Below are positions 1-7,289 of a stretch of DNA of 35,284 bases, in pieces (position 1 is the first letter of the stretch; each line of letters opens with the position of its first letter). The stretch comes from an uncultured Desulfobacterales bacterium (lineage in GTDB: Bacteria > Desulfobacterota > Desulfobacteria > Desulfobacterales > SpSt-501). The notes below the pieces were generated by a model, which saw only the letters and a list, made by a program, of their open reading frames with translations, was not told where the DNA came from and did not search any database. Made by a program: the position numbers and the translations under genes. The stretch lies in the NCBI GenBank assembly GCA_938048455.1, contig CALIUY010000058.1, positions 1-35,284 of the forward strand. Reading direction: 5' to 3'.

Positions 1-28
1 CGGTTTCGGCGGGCCGGAGAGGCCGTAC

Positions 29-982
29 TCAAGGACGCCGGCGGGACGCCGAGAAGGCGAGGCGGAAGCCGAGGCCGGCCCCGTAGTAGTCCTCGGGAAA
101 GCCGAAGCGGCGGCTGCAGCGCGCGCTCCAATCATCCAGGCTCCAGGAGCCGCCGCGGATGACGCGTTCGGTCACCCCGCGCCGGGCGCTGCGGGCCTGC
201 GGCGCGACGGCGACCGCGCCCGGGATGTAGAGGTCCGCGCACCACTCCCAGACGTTTCCGCTCATGTCGTAGAGGCCTAAACCGTTCGGCGCCTTGCGGC
301 CGACCGGCTGGGTGGTGCCGCCGCTGTTTTCGGCGTACCAGGCGACGCGGTCGATCTCGTCGCCGCCGGCGTAGAGCTCGCGTTTCCCGCCGCTGCGGGC
401 GGCGTATTCCCACTCGGCCTCGGTCGGAAGCCGAAACTCGCCCAGACCGGGGGAGCGCTCGCGCAGCCGGCGGATGAACTCCTGGACATCGGCCCAGCTC
501 ACCTGCTCCACGGGGTAATCCTCCCCGAGCCGGAAATGGGAGGGGTTCTCGGGCATGATCTTCGACCACTGTCCCTGGGTCACGGGGGTTTTGGCGAGAA
601 AAAAATCCTCGATCCGCACCTCGCGCGGCGGGGTTTCGTTGTCCCAGCCGACCTCGAAGAGATCGCCCATGGAAAACGTACCGCCTTTCACGAAGACGAA
701 CGCCATGCCCGTCACCGGTTCGATGCAGGGCCCTTCGCCGGCGCCGGGGGTGGAAGCCGTGAGGCAGTGGGGGCAGTCGGTCGCGTCGGGCGGAAGTCTC
801 CTGCCGCAGGCGGAGCAGGCCAGGCGCCTGCCGCATGCGGGACAGCGCTTCCAGTGAGCCTTGACCGCGTCGCCGCATCCGGGACAGCGGGCCTCGGCCA
901 ACGGCCGCTCACAGGCCGGGCAGAAGCTCCATTCCGGTTGAACGGCCTCGCCGCAACCGGGACAGACAAGACTCTCGGCCAT
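29..982 (-). CDS. Triple zinc-ribbon protein with C-terminal FGE-sulfatase (SUMF1) fold domain
   Basis: A 317-aa protein. The first 75 residues hold six CxxC pairs (about residues 7-10, 21-24, 33-36, 47-50, 56-59, 70-73), which pair into three zinc ribbons. Residues ~90-310 form a formylglycine-generating-enzyme-like domain, recognised from the GGTFSMG start, the LPTEAEWEYAAR block, GNVWEW and the final GFRLAF. The start is the ATG at 982, because a GAGGGGAGG ribosome site lies just before it and sequence further upstream is low-complexity. The late FGE region has one Cys (in ARCSRRFGF) and no second Cys five residues on, so canonical sulfatase-activating chemistry is doubtful; many proteins of this fold are binding or modification modules. 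It is the last gene of the operon from 6422, 100 nt after the CobW gene. The family is clear; the role is unknown. Confidence 0.85.
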   Translation of the reverse strand: MAESLVCPGCGEAVQPEWSFCPACERPLAEARCPGCGDAVKAHWKRCPACGRRLACSACGRRLPPDATDCPHCLTASTPGAGEGPCIEPVTGMAFVFVKGGTFSMGDLFEVGWDNETPPREVRIEDFFLAKTPVTQGQWSKIMPENPSHFRLGEDYPVEQVSWADVQEFIRRLRERSPGLGEFRLPTEAEWEYAARSGGKRELYAGGDEIDRVAWYAENSGGTTQPVGRKAPNGLGLYDMSGNVWEWCADLYIPGAVAVAPQARSARRGVTERVIRGGSWSLDDWSARCSRRFGFPEDYYGAGLGFRLAFSASRRRP

Positions 983-1082
983 TCCTCCCCTCCTCCGGGC
1001 CGGCGCCCTATGCCGGACGCCGTTGCGGGAAATGTAAGCAAAACGGGCCGCGAATTCAAACCCCGCACCGCAAGGAGGGGGC

Positions 1083-2936
1083 TCAGGAGGCGGCGCGGAC
1101 GGCTTGGAGCAAGGCGTCGGGAAGATCGGCGGGGCCCTTGCCGATGACCGTGATGAACCGCTCGGGGATGTCGGGTCGGGCGAACTTCGCGATCTCGTAG
1201 CGGCCGCAGACATAGTGAAGGGTGTGGACGCCGGGGGCGTCCGTGAAGGACACCAGGCCCTTCGCCCGGAAGACTTGGGGGGGGAGCTCCTCGAGCGCTT
1301 GCAGCAGACTCTTGCGCTCGCAGGCTCCGGCGAGACGAAGCGTGCGGCTCCAGAGGCCGGAGGCGCTATGGCTTAGGCCCGCGGCGGGAGGGCCTCCCCC
1401 GGATCGCGGACGGGCGGGCTCGAGGTCGAGGATCCAGGCGGGGTTGAGATCCCCGCGGACGGCCGGAAATCGAAGCGCTCGGGGGTTGATCCCTTCCAGC
1501 AGACGCTCCACCTCCGCCAGGCGCGCCTCGTTCACGAGATCGCGTTTGTTGATCACCAGAATGTCCGCCGCCCGGACCTGGTCGACGGCGAGCGGCTCCT
1601 CGGAAAGCAGCCGCACGGCGTGCGCCGCATCGAGAAGGGTTACGGTGCAGTCGTAGCGCACGAGCTCCCCCCAGTCGGGCTCTTCCGCGAGCAGGGAAAG
1701 CGGGTTGGCGAGCCCGGTGGTCTCGAGGATCACGCAATCCGGAGAAAAGCGCGCCCGGATCTCTTTCAACGCGCGTTTCAGGTTCCCCGAAAGGGTGCAG
1801 CAGACGCAACCCTCGTCGATCTCGGTCACCTCGCAGTCGAGGAGCTTGCCGTCGAGGCCGACCTCGCCGATCTCGTTTTGGATGACGGCGACGAAACGGT
1901 GCCGCCGGCTCTGGTATTCCAGGAAATGCTGGAGAAAGCTCGTCTTGCCCGCCCCCAGGAACCCGGTGAGCAGAATGAAAGGCGGCCGCTCGTCGACGCC
2001 GAGGAGCCGTTTCTCGATGCTTGACCTTGCTTGGAAGTTGTGTGCCCGCCACCAGAGCCGCCCCCGGTGTTCCTGCGGGGCGTCCTCCGGGCCTGTCGCC
2101 GCGACTACGACGGAGATCGGCTCCGGGTCCACCAGCGCGGGCCGGGTAAAGGGAAAGGCTGCAGCCGATTGTCCGAAGTCCAGGCGAAGCAGGCGGGTTT
2201 GGAAATCGGCAGCCAGGCGCAAGCTTTCCGCGGAGCCCGCTCTTCCGGTCCACTCGAAGGCCGGGTGCCGCGATTCCCGCAGCCGCTCCGGAGGCCGGCC
2301 GAGGTGAAAGGTGAGCGAAGCCGAAAGCGTCTCGAAAAAGAACAGCGCCGTCTCCCAGGCGGGGAAATCCTCGTCCACCCCGCCGGGGGCGACAAGCCAG
2401 CGCGCCTCCCCCGAGCCGGCGATGCGAATGCCCTCCGGGGCGAGGACGCGCAGCCGCTCGGGGGCCTCGAGCGCCAGCGCCGCAGCCCGCCGGTCACGGC
2501 GCAGCCCCAGGCGGACGAGGGCGATGCCGAAGAGATCGGCGAAGCCCGCTTCTTCGGTGAAGCGCCGCACCCGTTCGCGATAGCCTTTGCGCCGGGTTTC
2601 GACCGCGGCCCGTATGGAAAGGGACTCCACCCGCTCCTCTTCGGGGTCCGGGAAATAGCACAGCCCGAAGCGGCCGGCGGCCCAGTCGGCGGGGGCGTCC
2701 TCTTCGGCTTCCTGGAAGAAGAGGCCGAAGACGCCGGGGGCGGCGGCGATCCTTGCCGTCCAGGCTCCCGCCGCGCCCGGGGTCACGCTCAGGCCGCGCC
2801 ACCCCAGCGCGTGCCGCACGGCGGGGACGAAGTGGGCGCGCATGAGCAGCGCCCGCAGGAACGCGGGCAGGACAAGCCCGGAGTCGGCGTCCAGGTCGAG
2901 GTTGGCGATCTCCTCCAAGGGGAGGGCAGCGACCAC
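1083..2936 (-). CDS. CobW/COG0523-family GTPase (metallochaperone) with ~310-aa N-terminal extension
   Basis: A 617-aa protein. The COG0523 GTPase occupies residues ~318-510: Walker A GFLGAGKT (325-332), the metal-binding GCVCC (376-380), ETTG (405-408) and NKRD (463-466). A CobW C-terminal-type domain follows at ~528-617. Family members use GTP hydrolysis to load Zn, Co, Fe or other metals onto client proteins. Classical members are 300-400 aa, so the first ~310 residues, which I do not recognise, form an additional domain. The start is GTG at 2936, with an AAGG-type ribosome site 8-9 nt upstream. It lies 23 nt after the small membrane protein gene in the operon from 6422, which suggests a metal-loaded client encoded alongside. 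GTPase call secure; metal and client inferred. Confidence 0.9.
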   Translation of the reverse strand: MVAALPLEEIANLDLDADSGLVLPAFLRALLMRAHFVPAVRHALGWRGLSVTPGAAGAWTARIAAAPGVFGLFFQEAEEDAPADWAAGRFGLCYFPDPEEERVESLSIRAAVETRRKGYRERVRRFTEEAGFADLFGIALVRLGLRRDRRAAALALEAPERLRVLAPEGIRIAGSGEARWLVAPGGVDEDFPAWETALFFFETLSASLTFHLGRPPERLRESRHPAFEWTGRAGSAESLRLAADFQTRLLRLDFGQSAAAFPFTRPALVDPEPISVVVAATGPEDAPQEHRGRLWWRAHNFQARSSIEKRLLGVDERPPFILLTGFLGAGKTSFLQHFLEYQSRRHRFVAVIQNEIGEVGLDGKLLDCEVTEIDEGCVCCTLSGNLKRALKEIRARFSPDCVILETTGLANPLSLLAEEPDWGELVRYDCTVTLLDAAHAVRLLSEEPLAVDQVRAADILVINKRDLVNEARLAEVERLLEGINPRALRFPAVRGDLNPAWILDLEPARPRSGGGPPAAGLSHSASGLWSRTLRLAGACERKSLLQALEELPPQVFRAKGLVSFTDAPGVHTLHYVCGRYEIAKFARPDIPERFITVIGKGPADLPDALLQAVRAAS

Positions 2937-2959
2937 GGCTTACGCCTTTCTCCGCAGGC

Positions 2960-3355
2960 TCAATATTCCACCTTGCCGCCCTTCGGGCCGCCCCAGGCGA
3001 AGCTCCGGATCCGTCCGTCTTTCCAGCCGAGTGAGAAAATTCGGACCGTGCCCTTGGCGGCAGGGGAATCCGTGCACTCCTCCACGCGGGACTCCACGGT
3101 GTACACGGTCAGCCCTCCCTGTTCCTCGGTCTTGAGGATCACGGGCTTGGCCATCTCGCACTTGCCGAGCTCGGCGGGCACCACCCCGGGGTCGCCGTAT
3201 TTCGCGATCACCGCCGCCCGTTGGGCGCGGTCGGCAAAAGCGTCGATCACTTCCTGCATCGGGGGGATGGGCTTCTTTCCCAACAGCGCGACCAGAAAGG
3301 GCAGCAAAAGGAAAACAACGGGCAGATAGGCCCACGACGCGTGCGCGTGTCTCAC
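2960..3355 (-). CDS. Small N-terminally anchored protein of unknown function
   Basis: A 131-aa protein with one hydrophobic segment at residues ~8-27 that would act as a membrane anchor or uncleaved signal. The rest is a polar domain with two Cys residues (in GKCEMAK and VEECTDS) that could form a disulfide if it faces the periplasm. The start is GTG at 3355, with a strong AAGGAGG ribosome site 5 nt upstream. I do not recognise the family. It lies between the Tat-exported MBL hydrolase and the CobW GTPase on the same strand with short gaps, so it is probably co-expressed and may be an accessory subunit of the same envelope complex. Confidence 0.75.
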   Translation of the reverse strand: MRHAHASWAYLPVVFLLLPFLVALLGKKPIPPMQEVIDAFADRAQRAAVIAKYGDPGVVPAELGKCEMAKPVILKTEEQGGLTVYTVESRVEECTDSPAAKGTVRIFSLGWKDGRIRSFAWGGPKGGKVEY

Positions 3356-3431
3356 GGAAACCTCCTTGGGAGAGCGGCGGAGGAGAAAAACCTTCCTCCC
3401 GCCGCTCGTGGTGGAGTCTTTTCCATCGGGC

Positions 3432-4610
3432 TTATACCTCGGTCCCGTAGCCGATCTTGTCGCCGTTTCCGAGGTAAGCCGTGTCCTTGGAACGATAGCG
3501 CGCCGTCCCCCTGACGACCGGATAACCCGCCTCGATGAACTTCTTGGCGCAAAGGATTCCGGTGCAGTGATTGCAGCCGATCTTCTTGAAGCCGTACTTG
3601 CCGAGCGAGAGCACCAGGTCGTCGTACTTGGGGTCCCAGTCCTCGAAGGGCGAGATGTGAAGCCCGCCGTAGATCCCGTAGAGCTGGTCTTTCTCGTACT
3701 TGATCTCGCGATAGGCGGTCTCGGAGAACTGGATGATCCCGAAGTGGCAACATCCGGTAATGCTGACCAGGCCGTGGTCCTTCACGTTCACGTAGATCGA
3801 TTGCTCGCCGTAAACGCGGCAGATGATCGGTACCGGGAAATTGTACGTGGCCATGCCGGGGATCATGCGATTCAACTCCCCGGACTTGACTTCGATCCGT
3901 TTCCCCTTGTGGCCGGCATCGTTCAGGTACTGCAGCCCCTCGGGGTACAAGCCTTGGGGATAATAGGTGGTGATGTTCGGGTTGTACTTGAAGACCACCG
4001 GGATGCCCCAGAAGTGGTCGAAGTGCTCGTGCGAGATGATGAAGGCCTCGATCTCGTTGTTTTTCAGCATCTGGTCGATCCCCTCGCGCCGGAAGCACTC
4101 GTCGATCCACTTGTAGGACCAACCGGAATCGAGGAGGAACTTGCGCTTGCGGCCGTCCAGCTCTTCGATCTCGATCAGGGCGGAGAAACCGCCGGCGTTG
4201 TCGGGGCTGACCGAGAGCTTTTCGCTCAGCGCCCAGGCCTCCTCCAGGTTGTGCGGGAGCAGGTGCTTGATCTTGGCGATCCCTTTCTCGTAGCTCCCCT
4301 TGCCGAGGCCGGTGCCGTCGCCGAAGGGCGGCCAGTTGTAACTGTACTGGTTGACGAGCAGGCCGCCCGCCTCCTTGATGTCCTTCATGAGAACGGCGTT
4401 TTCGAACCAGCTCGTCTCCGAGATGTTCGTGACCTTGACCGATTTGCAGACCCCGATGTCGGCGAGCTGGCGTTTGACTTCCGGCAGATAGGATTTCCGC
4501 CAGGGGGAATACGAATACAGCCCCATCCCCAGGATCGTTCCCCCCATCACGCCCATCGCGGCGCCCTTGAGGAAGCCGCGGCGGCTGATCGTGGTTTTCT
4601 CTTCGGACAT
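3432..4610 (-). CDS. Tat-exported metallo-beta-lactamase-fold hydrolase
   Basis: A 392-aa protein. The N-terminus carries a twin-arginine signal (SRRGFLK at residues 9-15) followed by a hydrophobic stretch to ~residue 32, so it should be exported folded, with its metal, to the outer face of the cytoplasmic membrane. The MBL metal motif HEHFDH is at 194-199, with later family-like blocks TGCCHFGI, GGLHISPF and NHCTGI. This arrangement resembles the MBL branch annotated as dihydropterin/ribofuranosyl-aminobenzene phosphate synthase-like, whose substrates are mostly unknown. The start is ATG at 4610 with TAAGGAGG close upstream. It is 23 nt downstream of the polytopic membrane protein gene; the pairing suggests a periplasmic enzyme acting with a membrane partner. 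Confidence 0.9.
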   Translation of the reverse strand: MSEEKTTISRRGFLKGAAMGVMGGTILGMGLYSYSPWRKSYLPEVKRQLADIGVCKSVKVTNISETSWFENAVLMKDIKEAGGLLVNQYSYNWPPFGDGTGLGKGSYEKGIAKIKHLLPHNLEEAWALSEKLSVSPDNAGGFSALIEIEELDGRKRKFLLDSGWSYKWIDECFRREGIDQMLKNNEIEAFIISHEHFDHFWGIPVVFKYNPNITTYYPQGLYPEGLQYLNDAGHKGKRIEVKSGELNRMIPGMATYNFPVPIICRVYGEQSIYVNVKDHGLVSITGCCHFGIIQFSETAYREIKYEKDQLYGIYGGLHISPFEDWDPKYDDLVLSLGKYGFKKIGCNHCTGILCAKKFIEAGYPVVRGTARYRSKDTAYLGNGDKIGYGTEV

Positions 4611-4633
4611 GGCTCCTCCTTATCGCTGCACGG

Positions 4634-6046
4634 TCACTTGATGACCGTGATGTGCTGGTAGGCCCAGGGCAGCACACTCAGGGTGATGAAATAGACCGCG
4701 ATCCCGCACACGGCCCCTACGCCCAGCCCCCAGCCGAGAGCCGGGTTCCAGCGGACCTCCGCCAATTTCGCTCTCTCCGCCGCATGGTCGGCCGCGATCT
4801 CTTGGGCGGTCTTGGGCACCATCTTCCAGGCCGGCCAGTTGTCCATGAACCAGTGGTGGACGAGCCAGATGTTGATCAGCCAGATGGTCGGGATCATGGG
4901 GAACTGCTGCTCGTGCATGAAGCCCTTTTGCGTCCCCAGGTAGTCGTGGGAGGTCTTGTAGTAGAAAAGGTAAAGCGCGATCGCCGCGGCGAGGGTGATC
5001 ACCGTGCGCAGGAACACGTTCACCGGCAGGCTGAAGCGCCGCGGCCAGTTGTTGCCGTAGAAGGTGAGAAAGAGGGCCGGGACGAGGAAGAAAACCGCCA
5101 TCTCGCCGACATGGAGCCAGCGCCAGTCGGGGGCGTTGATCAGGCGGGTGCCGCGGATCGCCGGCCCCCACGTCAACTCTTGGGCGAAATAGAGGAAGAA
5201 GTGCATCGCCCAGGCGATGGCGATGATGCCGAAGAAAGCGACCAGCCGGCGCAGCCAGTTCGTCCGGATCAGCTTGAAGGGGAAGCGCTCCCAGATCGTC
5301 TCGACCAGCCAGACCGTGACCGTGCAACACATGATCCAGGCCACATGGAAATTCCCCGACACCGTGTTGGCGAACTTCTCCCAGTAGGGCGGGGCGATCG
5401 CGGTGAAGTACTGCCAGGGATAGTAAAGAATGCCCATGTGGGAGTGCATGGTCATGAAGTAGATGAGCGTGCTCAGGAAAAAGGTGAAGACGACGATGCT
5501 GATGCCCTTGGCCGGCTGGCTCATGTTCTGCCAGGGCACCTCCTCGCAGGCGACCACCCAGGCCGGGCTCAGCCAGGAGGCGATCGCCGCGAACATCAGA
5601 CAGGCGAGCGAGGCGTACTCAAGGGCGAAGAATTCGGTCATGCGCGGCAGCTTCATCAGCCGCTCGGGGTTGAAGTAGGCGATCCCGAAGTTTCCGAGAA
5701 TCGACTCGAAAAAGCCCTTGATCAGCACCCAGAGGATCACGACCGAAATCGCCGTCAGCACCGCTCCCTTGACCAGCGGGTGCGTGTTCTCGAGCCAGCG
5801 GCGCTTGAAGGGCCAGTAGTTGAAGATGTAGACCATCCAGATCAACATGATCAGCCACCAGCGGGTGTACATGTAGCCCACGTAGGGCGTGTACATCCGC
5901 AGCCAGCCCCGCGGATCCTGGAAAATCCACCAGCTGACGTAGAACACGGCGAGCGTCACCACCAAGGCGACGATCGCCGCAATCGGCTGGGGCCAACGCG
6001 GGATGAGTTTTCTTTCCTCCAGATAACCGGTACCGTATCGTTCCAT
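4634..6046 (-). CDS. Polytopic membrane protein, His/Trp-rich, unknown family
   Basis: A 470-aa protein with roughly ten to twelve hydrophobic segments spread from residue ~20 to the C-terminus. Histidines lie in or next to these segments (in MTMHSHMG, NFHVAWIM, AMHFFLYF, RWLHVGEM and LVHHWFMD), a pattern seen in heme- or metal-binding membrane proteins and quinol-interacting subunits. Trp and Tyr are abundant. I do not recognise it as a known permease or oxidase family. The start is ATG at 6046, preceded by AAAGGGGGG; a longer in-frame reading to 6226 overlaps the gene upstream and is low-complexity. It is followed closely by the Tat-exported MBL protein. Membrane location is certain; a redox or metal role is inference. 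Confidence 0.85.
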   Translation of the reverse strand: MERYGTGYLEERKLIPRWPQPIAAIVALVVTLAVFYVSWWIFQDPRGWLRMYTPYVGYMYTRWWLIMLIWMVYIFNYWPFKRRWLENTHPLVKGAVLTAISVVILWVLIKGFFESILGNFGIAYFNPERLMKLPRMTEFFALEYASLACLMFAAIASWLSPAWVVACEEVPWQNMSQPAKGISIVVFTFFLSTLIYFMTMHSHMGILYYPWQYFTAIAPPYWEKFANTVSGNFHVAWIMCCTVTVWLVETIWERFPFKLIRTNWLRRLVAFFGIIAIAWAMHFFLYFAQELTWGPAIRGTRLINAPDWRWLHVGEMAVFFLVPALFLTFYGNNWPRRFSLPVNVFLRTVITLAAAIALYLFYYKTSHDYLGTQKGFMHEQQFPMIPTIWLINIWLVHHWFMDNWPAWKMVPKTAQEIAADHAAERAKLAEVRWNPALGWGLGVGAVCGIAVYFITLSVLPWAYQHITVIK

Positions 6047-6107
6047 GAATACCCCCCTTTCCGATCGGGTTATGGAAATGAAACCGCCGCGGGCCTCGGC
6101 GGATGCT

Positions 6108-6422
6108 TCACCTTCCCGAATTCCCTCCCTTACCCGGCGGAGGATTCTCACCCCTTGTCTCCGGAACGGGGCGCACGCAGCGGCTCGCCAGTTCCCGGCA
6201 GATCGCCCGCCGCAGCTCCCCGACATCGGTCCCTTCGGGGTTCAGCCCGCGGCGTTCGGCTTCGATCGCGAGCAGCGCCGGGCTGAGTTCGGTCTCGGCC
6301 ACGCCGCAAGTCGCATCCCCCAAGGGATCGGAAGGGGGGGAATCCCCTGCGCCGGCTAAACCCCTCACCGCCCGGAGACCCCGGGCCAGCAAATCCCTGA
6401 AAAACTCTTGACGCGAGAGCAT
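6108..6422 (-). CDS. Small hypothetical protein, probable first gene of the sigma-54 operon
   Basis: A 104-aa reading frame from ATG 6422. It begins LSRQEFF, then an Arg-rich amphipathic stretch, an acidic middle and a ...ELRRAICREL helix; there are three Cys (in ATCGVAE, AICREL and ASRCVRP) and a Gly/Pro-rich tail. I do not recognise the family. The sigma-54 promoter at 6436-6450 predicts a transcript start near 6424, so this ATG would be almost leaderless. The longer frame reaching 6482 would start upstream of the promoter and is unlikely. It ends 61 nt before the membrane protein gene. It is probably real, but start and expression need proof. Confidence 0.55.
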   Translation of the reverse strand: MLSRQEFFRDLLARGLRAVRGLAGAGDSPPSDPLGDATCGVAETELSPALLAIEAERRGLNPEGTDVGELRRAICRELASRCVRPVPETRGENPPPGKGGNSGR

Positions 6423-6435
6423 ACGAATTGCCTGA

Positions 6436-6450
6436 GCAAATGCAGTGCCA
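6436..6450 (-). promoter_or_regulatory. Sigma-54 (-24/-12) promoter
   Basis: Read on the minus strand the element is TGGCAC-N5-TTGC, an exact match to the RpoN consensus, with TGGCAC at 6450-6445 and TTGC at 6439-6436. Counting from the -12 C at 6436, transcription should begin near 6424 and run into the operon 6422-29. A sigma-54 activator gene lies nearby (7290-8636) and is the natural candidate regulator. The match is seen directly; activity is inferred. Confidence 0.85.
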
Positions 6451-6460
6451 GGACGCCGGC

Positions 6461-6501
6461 GAAACGATGTGTCCAATATCACCCCGATTTCACATCGTTT
6501 C
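6461..6501. promoter_or_regulatory. Perfect 11-bp inverted repeat, candidate activator site
   Basis: GAAACGATGTG (6461-6471) and its exact reverse complement CACATCGTTTC (6491-6501) are separated by 19 nt, giving a centre-to-centre distance of 30 nt, about three helical turns. Relative to the predicted sigma-54 start at ~6424 the arms lie at about -42 and -72. That is closer than most enhancer-binding-protein sites but compatible with dimer binding on one DNA face. No T-tract follows on either strand, so it is unlikely to be a terminator. Confidence 0.6.
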
Positions 6502-6598
6502 CAAAGTGGACGGCACCCGGATCAAGAAGGGGTTCTATTGAGGAGGGAACAAAACGCACCCTGAAAAGGCTTTCAAACTACAAATGGTTCCCGAAAGA

Positions 6599-7042
6599 TC
6601 AGGACTCCTTGAAGCCGGGCATGCGGAACCGCTCCTCGTTCAACCGCCCGTTTCGGTAGGCCGCGAGCACTTCACCGACTTCGCCGCTGACACCGCTGAT
6701 CAACTCGATTTTTCCGACTTCGAGGAGCGTGGAAAAAGCCTCGCTCAAGGCGCCGCAAATCACCGTGCCCACGCCGTGGCGCTTCAATTCGCTTACACGT
6801 TCGGAGGGGGAGAGGCCATCACAGGTCAGGGTACGCGGCTCCCGAAACTCTCCGTCTCCCAGGTCGAGCAGCACCAGGCGATGACAGGTGTCCAAAACCG
6901 GGGATACGCAGCCGCGGAAAACCGGCACGGCGACCCGACGGTTTCGCCGCGGAGGAGGGGACGAAGGAAACGGCGACGCGACTCGACTCACACCCTGACG
7001 GGTCCAGGTTTTCGGGCAAAAGATGCAGGGATGCTTTGCCAT
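6599..7042 (-). CDS. NifX/NifB-type dinitrogenase FeMo-cofactor domain protein
   Basis: A 147-aa protein. Residues ~35-140 match the small NifX/NafY/NifB C-terminal fold: a RRVAVPVF opening, a central strand GVGTVICGA, then GEVGEVLAAYRNGRL near the end. This fold binds Fe-, Mo- or related metal-sulfur clusters or acts as a cluster carrier. A CIFC pair near the N-terminus precedes the domain. ATG 7042 is preferred, with GGGGA upstream; the longer frame would start at a TTG at 7102. It lies between the sigma-54 operon (same strand, downstream) and the divergent activator gene. The pairing of a NifX protein with a sigma-54 activator recalls the orange-protein loci of Desulfovibrio. Confidence 0.8.
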   Translation of the reverse strand: MAKHPCIFCPKTWTRQGVSRVASPFPSSPPPRRNRRVAVPVFRGCVSPVLDTCHRLVLLDLGDGEFREPRTLTCDGLSPSERVSELKRHGVGTVICGALSEAFSTLLEVGKIELISGVSGEVGEVLAAYRNGRLNEERFRMPGFKES

Positions 7043-7289
7043 GAGCGATCCCCATGCTTGCAGCGGGGCCTTGCCATCCCTTCCGGGCTCTGATCCAAGC
7101 AATAAGCATTCCGGGGAGCACGGGAGGCCTGATTTCCACGGGAAAACCTAGTTCCGTCCGAACAACGATCGCCGTCTGGCCAAGGACGGTGCCGACCGAC
7201 GGGACCCTGGAGGAGTTGACAGCGCGCTTCGAAGGGAACAGATTGCACCCACAGGCCGCTTTACCCCCTGAAATCTCGGCAGGCCCGTC

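Noticed and set aside
6461-6501. Inverted repeat read as a terminator
   Set aside because: No T-tract on either side and a 19-nt spacer; its position beside a sigma-54 promoter fits a protein-binding site better.
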